This document shows positions 29,985 to 38,322 of a DNA stretch of 50,083 bases, piece by piece. Below the pieces are notes generated by a model. It was given only the letters and a program-made list of their open reading frames with translations, had not been told where the DNA came from and searched no databases. This DNA is from JAKFDI01 sp044508835 (lineage in GTDB: Bacteria; Pseudomonadota; Gammaproteobacteria; Burkholderiales; Burkholderiaceae_C): assembly GCA_044508835.1 (NCBI GenBank), contig JBIQHD010000035.1, positions 1-50,083 of the forward strand. The letters are read 5' to 3'. The first letter of the stretch is position 1. Every line of letters starts with the position of its first letter. Made by a program: the position numbers and the translations under genes.

Positions 29985-30590
29985 ATGAGCGAACGCGCGA
30001 CTTTCACGAGCATGGAGACGAGCACGGCCGAAGACTGGGCCAAGATCCGCACGGAAGCCGTGCCCTTCGGCAAGTCGCTGCCGGACCGCATCATGGCCCA
30101 CCTGAAGCTGCTCGAAGGCGACTACGGCGGCTTCCCGGTCGACCGCTACACCCATTCGCTGCAGACGGCCACGCGCGCGCTGAAGGACGGGCGCGACGAG
30201 GAATACGTGGTGTGCGCGTTGCTGCACGACATCGGCGACACGCTCGGCTGCTTCAACCACTTCGACATCGCCGCGGCCATCCTCAAGCCCTTCGTGAGCG
30301 ACGCCAACCTGTGGATGGTGCAGAACCACGGCATCTTCCAGGGCTACTACTTCTTCCACCACCTGGGCCTGGACCGCGACATGCGCGAGCGCTTCGCCGG
30401 CCACGAGCACTACGCGCGCACGGAAGAGTTCTGCGCGCTCTACGACAACCCGGCCTTCGACCCGAAGGCCCCGTTCCTGCCCATCGACGAGTTCGAGCCC
30501 ATGCTGCGCCGCGTGTTCGCCAAGCCGGTCAACAGCATCTACACGCCGGTCGCTCAAGACCTCTCGAACGAACTCGCCCAGGCCGCCTGA
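29985..30590 (+). CDS. HD-domain protein, PhnZ/MIOX-like diiron oxygenase candidate
   Basis: This 201-residue protein has an AAGGAGA ribosome site. Metal-ligand candidates are His57 (YTHSLQ), His81-Asp82 (LLHDIGD), His92 (NHFD), His115 (QNHGIF) and Asp154 (LYDNPAF). The order H-HD-H-H-D is that of HD-fold hydrolases and also of the mixed-valent diiron oxygenases PhnZ and MIOX. The 24-residue step from the first His to the HD pair matches what I recall of PhnZ. It lies between the fused hydratase/dehydrogenase and the thiolase, so its substrate may be an acid or acyl intermediate of the pathway. A phosphohydrolase role is the alternative. Confidence 0.72.
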   Translation: MSERATFTSMETSTAEDWAKIRTEAVPFGKSLPDRIMAHLKLLEGDYGGFPVDRYTHSLQTATRALKDGRDEEYVVCALLHDIGDTLGCFNHFDIAAAILKPFVSDANLWMVQNHGIFQGYYFFHHLGLDRDMRERFAGHEHYARTEEFCALYDNPAFDPKAPFLPIDEFEPMLRRVFAKPVNSIYTPVAQDLSNELAQAA

Positions 30591-30609
30591 TCTTTCAACG
30601 GAGCATTTC

Positions 30610-31785
30610 ATGACCCAAGCCGTCATCGTTTCCACCGCCCGCACGCCGCTCGCCAAGAGCTGGAAGGGTTCGTTCAACATGACCCACGGCGCCACGCTCG
30701 GCGGCCATGCGGTCGAGCACGCCGTCAAGCGCGCCGGCATCGAGGCCGCCGAGGTCGACGACGTCATCATGGGCTGCGCCACGCCCGAGGGCGCCACCGG
30801 CAGCAACATCGCGCGCCAGATCGCGCTGCGCGCCGGCCTGCCCATCACCACCAGCGGCATGACCATCAACCGCTTCTGCTCCAGCGGCCTGCAGACCATC
30901 GCCACCGCGGCGCAGCGCATCATCGCGGGCGAGGGCGACGTCTACGTGGCCGGCGGCGTGGAGAGCATCTCCTGCGTGCAGAACGAGTCGAACAAGCACA
31001 TGCTGGCCGACCCGTGGCTGGTGGAGCACAAGCCCGAGATCTACTGGAGCATGCTGCAGACCGCCGAGCAGGTGGCCAAGCGCTACAACATCTCGCGCGA
31101 GCGCATGGACCAGTACGGCGCCGCCAGCCAGCAGAAGGCCTGCGCGGCACAGGAAGCCGGCAAGTTCAAGGACGAGATCGCGCCCATCACGGTGACGGCC
31201 GGCTTCGCCGACCCGCAGCTCGGCCTGCGCACCAAGGAGGTGACGGTCAGCGCCGACGAAGGCCTGCGCCCCGGCACCACCTTCGAGGCCGTCTCGGGCA
31301 TCAAGCCGGCGCTGCCGGGCGGCGTCATCGCCGCCGGCAACGCCAGCCAGTTCAGCGACGGCGCCGGCGCCGTGGTGGTGATGAACGAGACGCTGGCCGA
31401 GCAGCGCGGCTACAAGCCGCTCGGCCGCTTCCTCGGCTTCGCGGTGGCCGGCTGCGAGCCCGACGAGATGGGCATCGGCCCGGTGTTCGCCGTGCCCAAG
31501 GTGCTCAAGAAGCTCGGCCTGAAGGTGAGCGACATCGACCTGTGGGAGCTGAACGAGGCCTTCGCCGTGCAGGTGCTGTATTGCGCCGACACGCTGGGCA
31601 TCCCGATGGACCGGCTCAACGTCAACGGCGGCGCCATCGCGGTCGGCCACCCCTACGGCGTGAGCGGCCAGCGCCTGACCGGCCATGCCCTCATCGAGGG
31701 CAAGCGCCGCGGCGCCAAGCGCGTGCTGGTCACCATGTGCATCGGCGGCGGCATGGGCGCGGCCGGCGTGTTCGAGGTGCTGTGA
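30610..31785 (+). CDS. fadA: Acetyl-CoA C-acyltransferase (thiolase)
   Basis: This thiolase of 391 residues should cleave 3-ketoacyl-CoA to acetyl-CoA and a shortened acyl-CoA. The nucleophile is Cys90 in NRFCSSGLQ. NEAFAVQ, His347 in GHPYGVSGQR and Cys377 in CIGGGMGAAG complete the active site. GHPYGVSG replaces the more common GHPIGASG, so it belongs to a divergent thiolase group. It sits after the HD gene with a short gap and is followed by a hotdog thioesterase gene two bases after the stop. Confidence 0.93.
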   Translation: MTQAVIVSTARTPLAKSWKGSFNMTHGATLGGHAVEHAVKRAGIEAAEVDDVIMGCATPEGATGSNIARQIALRAGLPITTSGMTINRFCSSGLQTIATAAQRIIAGEGDVYVAGGVESISCVQNESNKHMLADPWLVEHKPEIYWSMLQTAEQVAKRYNISRERMDQYGAASQQKACAAQEAGKFKDEIAPITVTAGFADPQLGLRTKEVTVSADEGLRPGTTFEAVSGIKPALPGGVIAAGNASQFSDGAGAVVVMNETLAEQRGYKPLGRFLGFAVAGCEPDEMGIGPVFAVPKVLKKLGLKVSDIDLWELNEAFAVQVLYCADTLGIPMDRLNVNGGAIAVGHPYGVSGQRLTGHALIEGKRRGAKRVLVTMCIGGGMGAAGVFEVL

Positions 31786-31787
31786 CC

Positions 31788-32279
31788 ATGGCGGCGCAGG
31801 GGCGCGCGGCGCTTGCGCTGCCGCCCGGCGTCACCGCCGAGCAGTTCCTGATGCACGGCCAGGCCGTGCTTGCCAAGCAGCCCTTCAGCGTGCTGATCGG
31901 CGCGCAGCTCACGGCGCTCGTGCCGGGCCGCTGCCAGCTCGAGCTGCCGATCGGCGCGCAGCTGCGCCAGCAGAACGGCTTCGCCCACGGCGGCGTGGTG
32001 AGCTACCTCGCCGACAACGCGCTCACCTATGCCGGCGGCACGACGATGCAGGTGCCGGTGGTCACGGCCGAGTTCAAGATCAACTACCTGCGCCCCGGCG
32101 TGGGCGAGCGGCTGATCGCCCGGGCCGAGGCCGTGCACGTCGGCCGGTCTCAGGCGGTGTGCCGCTGCGACGTGTTCGCCGTGCAGGCGGGCGAGGAGAA
32201 GCTGTGCGCCGTCGCGCAGGGCACCATCACCCGGCTCGGCGGCGACGGCGCCGAACGCGGCGAAGCGGCGCAGCAGTAG
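31788..32279 (+). CDS. PaaI-type hotdog thioesterase
   Basis: This single hotdog domain has 163 residues. The family motif is NGFAHGGVVSYLADNALTYA (63-82), where Asp76 in the long helix is the likely catalytic acid. The second half (VVTAEFKINYLRPGVGERLI, RSQAVCRCDVF) fits the fold. It should hydrolyse acyl-CoA esters, perhaps freeing CoA from dead-end intermediates of the pathway. It begins two bases after the thiolase stop and precedes a large acyl-CoA dehydrogenase gene. Confidence 0.85.
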   Translation: MAAQGRAALALPPGVTAEQFLMHGQAVLAKQPFSVLIGAQLTALVPGRCQLELPIGAQLRQQNGFAHGGVVSYLADNALTYAGGTTMQVPVVTAEFKINYLRPGVGERLIARAEAVHVGRSQAVCRCDVFAVQAGEEKLCAVAQGTITRLGGDGAERGEAAQQ

Positions 32280-32353
32280 GGCGCGCCGCCTCGCTTCCCC
32301 ATCCCGCGTGCGCGGCGGCCCGGCCGGCGCGCACGCAGCCCTTCTTGCGCACC

Positions 32354-34180
32354 ATGAGCTACCGCCAGACCACCGACTTCCTTCTCTACGACTGGCTCGA
32401 CGCCGAATCGCTGGCGCAGCGCCCGCGCTTCGCCGACCACTCGCGCGAGACCTTCGACTCGGTGCTCGACACCTGCGAGAAGATCGCGCGCGAGAAGTTC
32501 GCGCCCTTCAACCGCATCGCCGACACCGAGGAGCCCTGGTTCGACGGCGAGTGCGTGCGCCTGCCCGAGAGCAGCCACGCCGCCTCGCGCGCCTACGTCG
32601 AGTCCGGCATGCTGGCCGCCGCGCAGGACTACGACATCGGCGGCATGCAGCTGCCCTATCTCGTCGAGATGGCGGCGGGCAGTTTCTTCGCCAAGGGCGG
32701 CATCGGCCTGGGCGGCGGCGGCATGCTCACCAGCGGCAACGCCAACCTGCTGATGGCGCACGGCACCGCGTTGCAGAAGGAGGTGTTCGCGCGCAACGAG
32801 TTCGCCGGCCGCTTCTTCGGCACCATGTGCCTGAGCGAGCCGCAGGCCGGCTCCAGCCTCTCGGACATCGCCACCCGCGCCGAGCCCGACGGCGCCGGTT
32901 TCGAGAGCGACCCGCTGGGCCCGCGCTACCGCCTGCGCGGCAACAAGATGTGGATCTCCAACGGCGAGCACGAGCTGGCGGAGAACATCGTGCACCTGGT
33001 GCTCGCCAAGATCCCCGGGCCGGACGGCAGGCCCGTGCCCGGCACGCGCGGCATCTCGCTCTTCATCGTGCCCAAGAAGCTCGTCGACACCGGCGGCGCG
33101 CTCACCGGCGAGCGCAACGACGTGGCGCTGGCCGGCCTCAACCACAAGCTCGGCTACCGCGGCATTCCCAACACGCTGCTCAACTTCGGCGAAGGCAAGT
33201 TCCCGGTGCGCGGCTCGGGCGGCGCCATCGGCTACCTCGTCGGCCAGCCCGGCGAAGGCCTGCGCTGCATGTTCCACATGATGAACGAGGCGCGCATCCA
33301 CGTGGGCCTGGGTGCCACCATGCTGGGCATGGCCGGCTACGAGGCCAGCCTCGACTACGCCCGCCAGCGGCCGCAGGGCCGCCCGAGCGGGCCCAAGGGC
33401 AAGGACGCGACCCAGCCGCAGGTGCCCATCATTCGCCACGCCGACGTGAAGCGCATGCTGCTCGCGCAGAAGAGCCTGTGCGAAGGCGCGCTGGCCCTGG
33501 CGCTGTACTGCGCGCGCCTCGTCGATGAGCAGCACACCGGCGACGCCGCCGCGGCCGGCGAGGCCAGGCTGCTGCTGGAGATGCTCACGCCGATCGCCAA
33601 GAGCTTCCCGAGCGAGTGGTGCCTGGAGGCGAACAGCCTGGCCATCCAGGTCATGGGCGGCTACGGCTACACGCGCGACTTCCCGGTGGAGCAGTACTGG
33701 CGCGACAACCGCCTGAACATGATCCACGAGGGCACGCACGGCATCCAGGCGCTCGACCTGCTGGGCCGCAAGGTGGTGATGAACGACGGTGCCGGTTTCG
33801 CGCTGCTGGCGCGGAAGATCGAGGCCACGGTCGAGCGCGCGCGCGCCGTGCCTGCGCTCGCCGAGCACGCCGATGCGCTGGCGGCCGCGCTGACGTCGCT
33901 CGGCCACGCCACGCGAGCGGCCTGGGCCACGGGCAACCCGGACGAGGCGCTGGCGAACGCCACGCCCTACCTGCAGGCCTTCGGCCACACGGTGGTGGCG
34001 TGGATCTGGCTCGACGTCGCGCTGTGCGCGCAGGCCCAGTCTCCGAGCGATTCGCGGCAAGGCCGGCTCGCCGCGGCACGCTACTTCTTCCGCTACGAGC
34101 TGCCGCGCATCGGCGCCTGGCTGCAAGTCGTCGAGACGCGCGACGACACCTGCCGCACCATGCAGGACGCCTGGTTCTGA
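32354..34180 (+). CDS. Large acyl-CoA dehydrogenase, DmdC-like
   Basis: This 608-residue flavoprotein introduces the alpha-beta double bond into an acyl-CoA. It has the FAD/substrate motif GTMCLSEPQAGSSLSDIATR, a NKMWISNGEHEL segment and the likely catalytic base Glu459 in IHEGTHGIQALDLLGRK. It is longer than classical acyl-CoA dehydrogenases (about 380) because of an N-terminal extension and a C-terminal helical part, as in the DmdC/FadE-type group. Together with the DmdB-like ligase this recalls methylthiopropionate degradation. However, DmdD, DmdA and methanethiol genes are not seen, so a fatty or branched acid is equally likely. Confidence 0.88.
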   Translation: MSYRQTTDFLLYDWLDAESLAQRPRFADHSRETFDSVLDTCEKIAREKFAPFNRIADTEEPWFDGECVRLPESSHAASRAYVESGMLAAAQDYDIGGMQLPYLVEMAAGSFFAKGGIGLGGGGMLTSGNANLLMAHGTALQKEVFARNEFAGRFFGTMCLSEPQAGSSLSDIATRAEPDGAGFESDPLGPRYRLRGNKMWISNGEHELAENIVHLVLAKIPGPDGRPVPGTRGISLFIVPKKLVDTGGALTGERNDVALAGLNHKLGYRGIPNTLLNFGEGKFPVRGSGGAIGYLVGQPGEGLRCMFHMMNEARIHVGLGATMLGMAGYEASLDYARQRPQGRPSGPKGKDATQPQVPIIRHADVKRMLLAQKSLCEGALALALYCARLVDEQHTGDAAAAGEARLLLEMLTPIAKSFPSEWCLEANSLAIQVMGGYGYTRDFPVEQYWRDNRLNMIHEGTHGIQALDLLGRKVVMNDGAGFALLARKIEATVERARAVPALAEHADALAAALTSLGHATRAAWATGNPDEALANATPYLQAFGHTVVAWIWLDVALCAQAQSPSDSRQGRLAAARYFFRYELPRIGAWLQVVETRDDTCRTMQDAWF

Positions 34181-34182
34181 GC

Positions 34183-34374
34183 ATGAAGCCCGCCACCGTC
34201 GAGACGCTCGTCTGGGTGCTGATGTACGGCGGCCTGCTGGGCGTCGGCCTCGGGATCGCGCTGCAGCGCACCGAGCCGGCGTTCGGCTGGATGCTCATCG
34301 CCGGCGGCGGCGTGCTGGCGGCGGCCGGCGCGGCGCTGATCTACGTGCGCTCGCGCATGAAGGACGACCGATGA
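34183..34374 (+). CDS. Small two-helix membrane protein
   Basis: This 63-residue protein has two hydrophobic segments (about 8-28, TLVWVLMYGGLLGVGLGIAL, and 34-54, FGWMLIAGGGVLAAAGAALI) and a basic, charged end (RSRMKDDR). It begins 2 bases after the acyl-CoA dehydrogenase stop, and its own stop overlaps the next start (ATGA), which supports it as a real gene. I do not recognise the family. It may be a small inner-membrane partner of its neighbours. Confidence 0.75.
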   Translation: MKPATVETLVWVLMYGGLLGVGLGIALQRTEPAFGWMLIAGGGVLAAAGAALIYVRSRMKDDR

Positions 34375-34676
34375 TCCGCCACGTGGTGATGTGGAAGCTG
34401 CACGACCCGGCCGACGCGCCCGCGTTCAAGGCGCTGCTCGACGGCTGCCGCACGCTGGTGCCGGGCATCGTCGAGTTCGACGTCGGCCTGCGCACCGAGG
34501 GCTTCGACGCCGTGGCCGACGTGGTGCTGGTCTCCACCTTCGCCGATGCCGCGTCGCTCGACGCCTACCAGCACCATCCGCACCACAAGGCCGTGAGCGC
34601 GCAGGTGGGGCCGATGCGCGAGTCGCGCCTGATGCTCGACTACCCGCTGCCGGACCGGCCCGCCCAGTGCACATGA
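34371..34676 (+). CDS. Dabb-family (stress-responsive A/B barrel) protein
   Basis: This 101-residue protein has the alpha/beta ferredoxin-like layout of the Dabb domain. It begins MIRHVVMWKLHDPADAPAFK, has a central strand GIVEFDVGLRTE, then ADVVLVSTFADAASLDAYQH, and HPHHKAVSAQVGPMRESRLM. Such proteins form small dimers; a few are enzymes (olivetolic acid cyclase) but most are uncharacterised. It overlaps the upstream small membrane-protein gene by four bases. Its role here is unknown. Confidence 0.85.
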   Translation: MIRHVVMWKLHDPADAPAFKALLDGCRTLVPGIVEFDVGLRTEGFDAVADVVLVSTFADAASLDAYQHHPHHKAVSAQVGPMRESRLMLDYPLPDRPAQCT

Positions 34677-34686
34677 GGGGCGCGTG

Positions 34687-36666
34687 ATGGCACGCCGGGC
34701 CTGCGCGCTGCTGCTGTGGGCGAGCGCTTTCGCCATGCAGGCCGCGCAGGCCGCGCCCGCCGAGCCCTACGTCTTCCCGCCCTACGGCGACGCGGCGCAG
34801 GTCACCCTCGACTGCGCGCACATGCTGGCCGACCTGAAGGTGCAGGCCTCGCGGCTCGCCGCGCCGGCGGCCGGCGGCGACGTGCTGGCCGGCCTCGACG
34901 CGATGACCCGGCGCTACGAAGACACGCTCGGGCCGCTGTCGCTGCTCACCGCCGTGCACCCCGACAAGGCGGTGCGCGACGCCACCGAGGCCTGCACGCT
35001 GCGCTTCGACGCCTTCTACACCGCCTTCCTGCAGGACGAGTCGGTCCACGCGCGGCTCGCGCAGGCGCAGCCGGCCGACGACATCGACCGCCGCTACCGG
35101 CGCGAACTGCTCGACGCCTTCGAGGACTCCGGCGTCGCCCTGCCGCCCGCGAAGCGCGAACGTGCGCAGGCCATCAGCCACCGCCTCACCGAGCTGTCGC
35201 AGGCCTTCAGCCGGCGCCTGCGCGAAGACAGGACCCGGCTCGCCTTCACCGCGGCCGAGCTGGCGGGCGTGCCGGTGTCGGCATGGCGGCAGGCGCCGCG
35301 CGACGCGCAGGGGCGCTACCTGCTGGGCCTGGACTACCCCACGCTCACGCCGGTGCTGGAGAACGCCGTCGACCCGCGCACGCGCGAGCGCATGCGCGGC
35401 GCCTTCATGCGCCTGGGCGGCACCGAGAACCTGGCCGTGCTGCAGCAGCTCGGCGACCTGCGGCGCGAGTACGCCGGCCTGTTCGGCTTCGCGTCCTATG
35501 CCGACTTCGTGCTGCGCCGGCGCATGGCGCACAGCGAGGCCGAGGTGCAGCGCTTTCTCGCCACGGTGAAGGAAGCGGTCGAGCGCCGCGAGCAGGGCGA
35601 CCTGCAGCTGCTGCGCGAGGCCAAGGCGCGCCACCTCGCGCAGCCCCTGGCGAAGACGACGCTGCAGCGCTCGGACGTGGCCTTCTACAGCGAGCGCATC
35701 CGCCGTGCGCGCTTCGCCGTCGACCAGGAGCGCTTCCGCCCCTACTTCCCGCCGCAGGCGAGCCTCGACACCGTGTTCGCGCTCGCCGCGCGGCTGTTCG
35801 GCGTGCGCTTCGCGCCGCTGCGGCAGGCGCTGTGGCACCCCGACGCGCGTGCCTTCGCGCTGCACGACGCGGCCGGCGGCGAACTGCTGGGTACGCTCTT
35901 CGTCGACCTCTACCCGCGCGACGACAAGTACCGGCATGCGGCGGTGTGGACCCTGCGCAACGCCTCCGCGCTCGCCGGCCGGCGGCCGGCCGCCGCGCTC
36001 GTCGTGAACTTCGACCGCCGCGGGCTGACGCTCGAGGAGTTCGAGACCCTTCTGCACGAGTTCGGCCATGCGCTGCACGCGCTGCTGTCGCAGACGCGCT
36101 ATGCCGGGCAGGGCGGCACCAGCGTGCAGACCGATTTCGTCGAGGCCCCGTCGCAGATGCTCGAGGACTGGGTCTACCAGCCGCAGGTGCTGGCGCTCAT
36201 GCAGCAGGTGTGCACGGCCTGCCAGCCGGTGCCTGCCGCGCTGCTGGCGCAGGCCGAGCGGGCGCGCCACTTCGGCAAGGGCTACCAGGTCGCGCGCCAG
36301 CACCTGTTCGCGAGCTACGACCTCGCGTTCCACGGCAAGGTGCCCGAGGCGCCGCTTGCCTTGTGGAAGCGCATGGAGGCGGCCACGCCGCTCGGCCACG
36401 CGGCCGGCAGCATGTTTCCCGCCGGCTTCGCGCACATCGCGGGCGGTTATGCGGCGGGCTACTACGGCTACCTGTGGAGCCAGGTGCTGGCCGAGGACCT
36501 GCGCACCGCCTTCGCCGGCAAGCGCCTCGACGCCGCCACCGGCCGGCGCTACCGCGACACCGTGCTCGCCAACGGCGGCCAGGTGGCGCCGGCCGAGCTG
36601 GTGCAGCGCTTCCTCGGCCGGCCGAGCGACAGCCGCGCCTTCTTCGAATTCCTGAACAAGCACTGA
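34687..36666 (+). CDS. Exported M3-family oligopeptidase
   Basis: This is a zinc metallopeptidase of the thimet oligopeptidase family, 659 residues. The zinc-binding motif is HEFGH (457-461), with the third ligand likely Glu486 in DFVEAPSQMLEDW. A signal peptide (RACALLLWASAFAMQAAQA-AP) makes it probably periplasmic; the E. coli M3 enzymes OpdA and Dcp lack one in most annotations. It should cut short peptides. I start at the ATG; a GTG one codon earlier is also possible. It follows the Dabb gene by 10 bp and precedes a hotdog gene by 25 bp. Confidence 0.9.
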   Translation: MARRACALLLWASAFAMQAAQAAPAEPYVFPPYGDAAQVTLDCAHMLADLKVQASRLAAPAAGGDVLAGLDAMTRRYEDTLGPLSLLTAVHPDKAVRDATEACTLRFDAFYTAFLQDESVHARLAQAQPADDIDRRYRRELLDAFEDSGVALPPAKRERAQAISHRLTELSQAFSRRLREDRTRLAFTAAELAGVPVSAWRQAPRDAQGRYLLGLDYPTLTPVLENAVDPRTRERMRGAFMRLGGTENLAVLQQLGDLRREYAGLFGFASYADFVLRRRMAHSEAEVQRFLATVKEAVERREQGDLQLLREAKARHLAQPLAKTTLQRSDVAFYSERIRRARFAVDQERFRPYFPPQASLDTVFALAARLFGVRFAPLRQALWHPDARAFALHDAAGGELLGTLFVDLYPRDDKYRHAAVWTLRNASALAGRRPAAALVVNFDRRGLTLEEFETLLHEFGHALHALLSQTRYAGQGGTSVQTDFVEAPSQMLEDWVYQPQVLALMQQVCTACQPVPAALLAQAERARHFGKGYQVARQHLFASYDLAFHGKVPEAPLALWKRMEAATPLGHAAGSMFPAGFAHIAGGYAAGYYGYLWSQVLAEDLRTAFAGKRLDAATGRRYRDTVLANGGQVAPAELVQRFLGRPSDSRAFFEFLNKH

Positions 36667-36691
36667 GCACTGAATCGAAAGACCCGATCCC

Positions 36692-37153
36692 ATGAAGTTC
36701 CCCGCACACATTCCCTTCGTCGAGAAGCTCGGCATCGAGCTGCTGAAGTTCGAGGGCGGCGAAGCCGAGCTTGCCGTCGACACGCAGGACGACCTGTGCA
36801 ATTCCTGGGGCGTGGCCCACGGCGGCGTGGTGATGACGCTGCTGGACGTGGCCATGGCCCATGCCGCGCGCAGCCCGCTGCCGCCCGACCCGAACCGCCC
36901 GCCCGACCAGGAGGTGCCCGAGGGCCGCGGCGTCGCCACCATCGAGATGAAGACCAGCTTCATGCGCCCCGGCCAGGGCCGGCTGGTGGCGAAGGCGAAG
37001 GTGCTGCACCGCACCGCCGCCACCGTGTTCTGCGAGGCCTCGATCCTCGACGCCGCCGGGCAGATCGTGGCGCACGCCACCGGCACCTTCAAGTGCCTGA
37101 AGGGCCTGCCCGCCGCGGGCCGCCAGATCATGCGGCCGAACGCTTCCGACTGA
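36692..37153 (+). CDS. PaaI-type hotdog thioesterase (second copy)
   Basis: This is another hotdog protein, 153 residues. It has SWGVAHGGVVMTLLDVAMAH (39-58, HGG at 43-45, Asp52 as probable catalytic acid) and VATIEMKTSFMRPGQGRLVA. Its sequence differs from the other thioesterase in this locus, so it is not a recent duplicate. It should act on acyl-CoA. It lies between the peptidase and a reductase gene, all on the same strand with short gaps. Confidence 0.85.
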   Translation: MKFPAHIPFVEKLGIELLKFEGGEAELAVDTQDDLCNSWGVAHGGVVMTLLDVAMAHAARSPLPPDPNRPPDQEVPEGRGVATIEMKTSFMRPGQGRLVAKAKVLHRTAATVFCEASILDAAGQIVAHATGTFKCLKGLPAAGRQIMRPNASD

Positions 37154-37176
37154 ACCCCGACGCAGGAGTCCTTGCC

Positions 37177-38196
37177 ATGAACGCAGTGAACAAGCAGATC
37201 CACCTCGTCTCGCGCCCCGAGGGCGAGCCGAGCACGAGCAACTTCAAGCTGGTGGAGGCGGCCGTGCCGGCGCTGGCGGACGGCCAGGTGCTGGTGCGCA
37301 ACCACTACCTCTCGCTCGACCCCTACATGCGCGGGCGCATGAGCGATGCCAAGAGCTATGCCCAGCCGCAGCCGCTGAACGAGGTGATGGTGGGCGGCAC
37401 CGCGGGCGAGGTGGTCGAGTCGCGCCATCCGGCCTTCAAGCCGGGCGACCCGGTCGTGGGCAGCGCCGGCTGGCAGCTCTACCAGGTGGCCAACGCCGCG
37501 CAGCCGGGCGTGCTGCGCAAGGTCGACACCTCGAAGGTGCCGCTGTCGGCCTACCTCGGCCCGGTGGGCATGCCGGGCGTGACCGGCTGGTACGGCCTGC
37601 TGAAGATCTGCAAGCCGAAGGCCGGCGAGACGGTGGTGGTGAGCGCCGCCAGCGGCGCGGTGGGCAGCGTGGTGGGCCAGCTCGCCAAGGCGCGCGGCTG
37701 CCGCGCCGTGGGCATTGCCGGCGGGCCGGACAAGTGCGCCTACGTGGTCGACGAGCTCGGCTTCGATGCCTGCATCGACTACAAGGCGCACAAGGATGCG
37801 AAGTCGCTGCTGGCCGCGCTGGCCGAGGCCACGCCGGACGGCGTGGACGGCTATTTCGAGAACGTCGGCGGCGCCGTGCTCGACGCGGTGATGCAGCGCA
37901 TGAATGCCTTCGGGCGCATCGCCTTCTGCGGAATGATCTCGGGCTACAACGGCGAGCCGATCCCGATGAGCAACCCGTCGCTCATCCTGCTGTCGCGCCT
38001 GACGCTGGAGGGCTTCATCGTCAGCGAGCACATGGAGGTCTGGGGCGAGGCCTTGGCCGAACTCGGCGCCATGGCGGCGAGCGGAAAGTTGAAGTACCGC
38101 GAGACCATCGCCCAGGGTCTGGAATCGGCGCCCGAGGCCTTCCTGGGTTTGCTCAAGGGCAGAAACTTCGGCAAGCAACTCGTCAAACTGATCTGA
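37177..38196 (+). CDS. NADP-dependent MDR oxidoreductase (2-alkenal reductase/CurA-like)
   Basis: This is a medium-chain dehydrogenase/reductase without zinc ligands, 339 residues. The N-terminus is MNAVNKQIHLVSRPEGEPST, with LSLDPYMRGRM, the nucleotide-binding motif SAASGAVGSVVGQLAK and VDGYFENVGGAVLDAVMQRM. It fits the prostaglandin reductase/curcumin reductase group, which reduces the double bond of enones or enals. In this locus it could remove reactive unsaturated by-products. AGGAG precedes the ATG. A palindromic repeat follows its stop. Confidence 0.9.
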   Translation: MNAVNKQIHLVSRPEGEPSTSNFKLVEAAVPALADGQVLVRNHYLSLDPYMRGRMSDAKSYAQPQPLNEVMVGGTAGEVVESRHPAFKPGDPVVGSAGWQLYQVANAAQPGVLRKVDTSKVPLSAYLGPVGMPGVTGWYGLLKICKPKAGETVVVSAASGAVGSVVGQLAKARGCRAVGIAGGPDKCAYVVDELGFDACIDYKAHKDAKSLLAALAEATPDGVDGYFENVGGAVLDAVMQRMNAFGRIAFCGMISGYNGEPIPMSNPSLILLSRLTLEGFIVSEHMEVWGEALAELGAMAASGKLKYRETIAQGLESAPEAFLGLLKGRNFGKQLVKLI

Positions 38197-38202
38197 GGTC
38201 TT

Positions 38203-38300
38203 GCTCCCTCTCCCGCCTGCGGGAGAGGGCTGGGGTGAGGGTTGCGGCGCAGCCGCATCGGCCGATCCCTCACCCAACCCTCTCCCCAAGGGGAGAGGGC
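38203..38300. repeat. Composite palindromic repeat (BIME-like)
   Basis: Two strong hairpins frame the element: ccctctcccgc-ct-gcgggagaggg (38206-38229) and ccctctcccc-aa-ggggagaggg (38278-38299). Between them gggtgaggg (38233-38241) pairs with ccctcaccc (38267-38275), enclosing tgcggc-gca-gccgca and the palindrome tcggccga. The whole can fold as a cruciform. It resembles repeats common in proteobacteria. It could also act as a terminator/stabiliser between the MDR gene and the AidB-like gene, whose GGAGG ribosome site starts just after it. Confidence 0.75.
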
Positions 38301-38322
38301 TTCCACTGCGTTGGAGGTGCGA

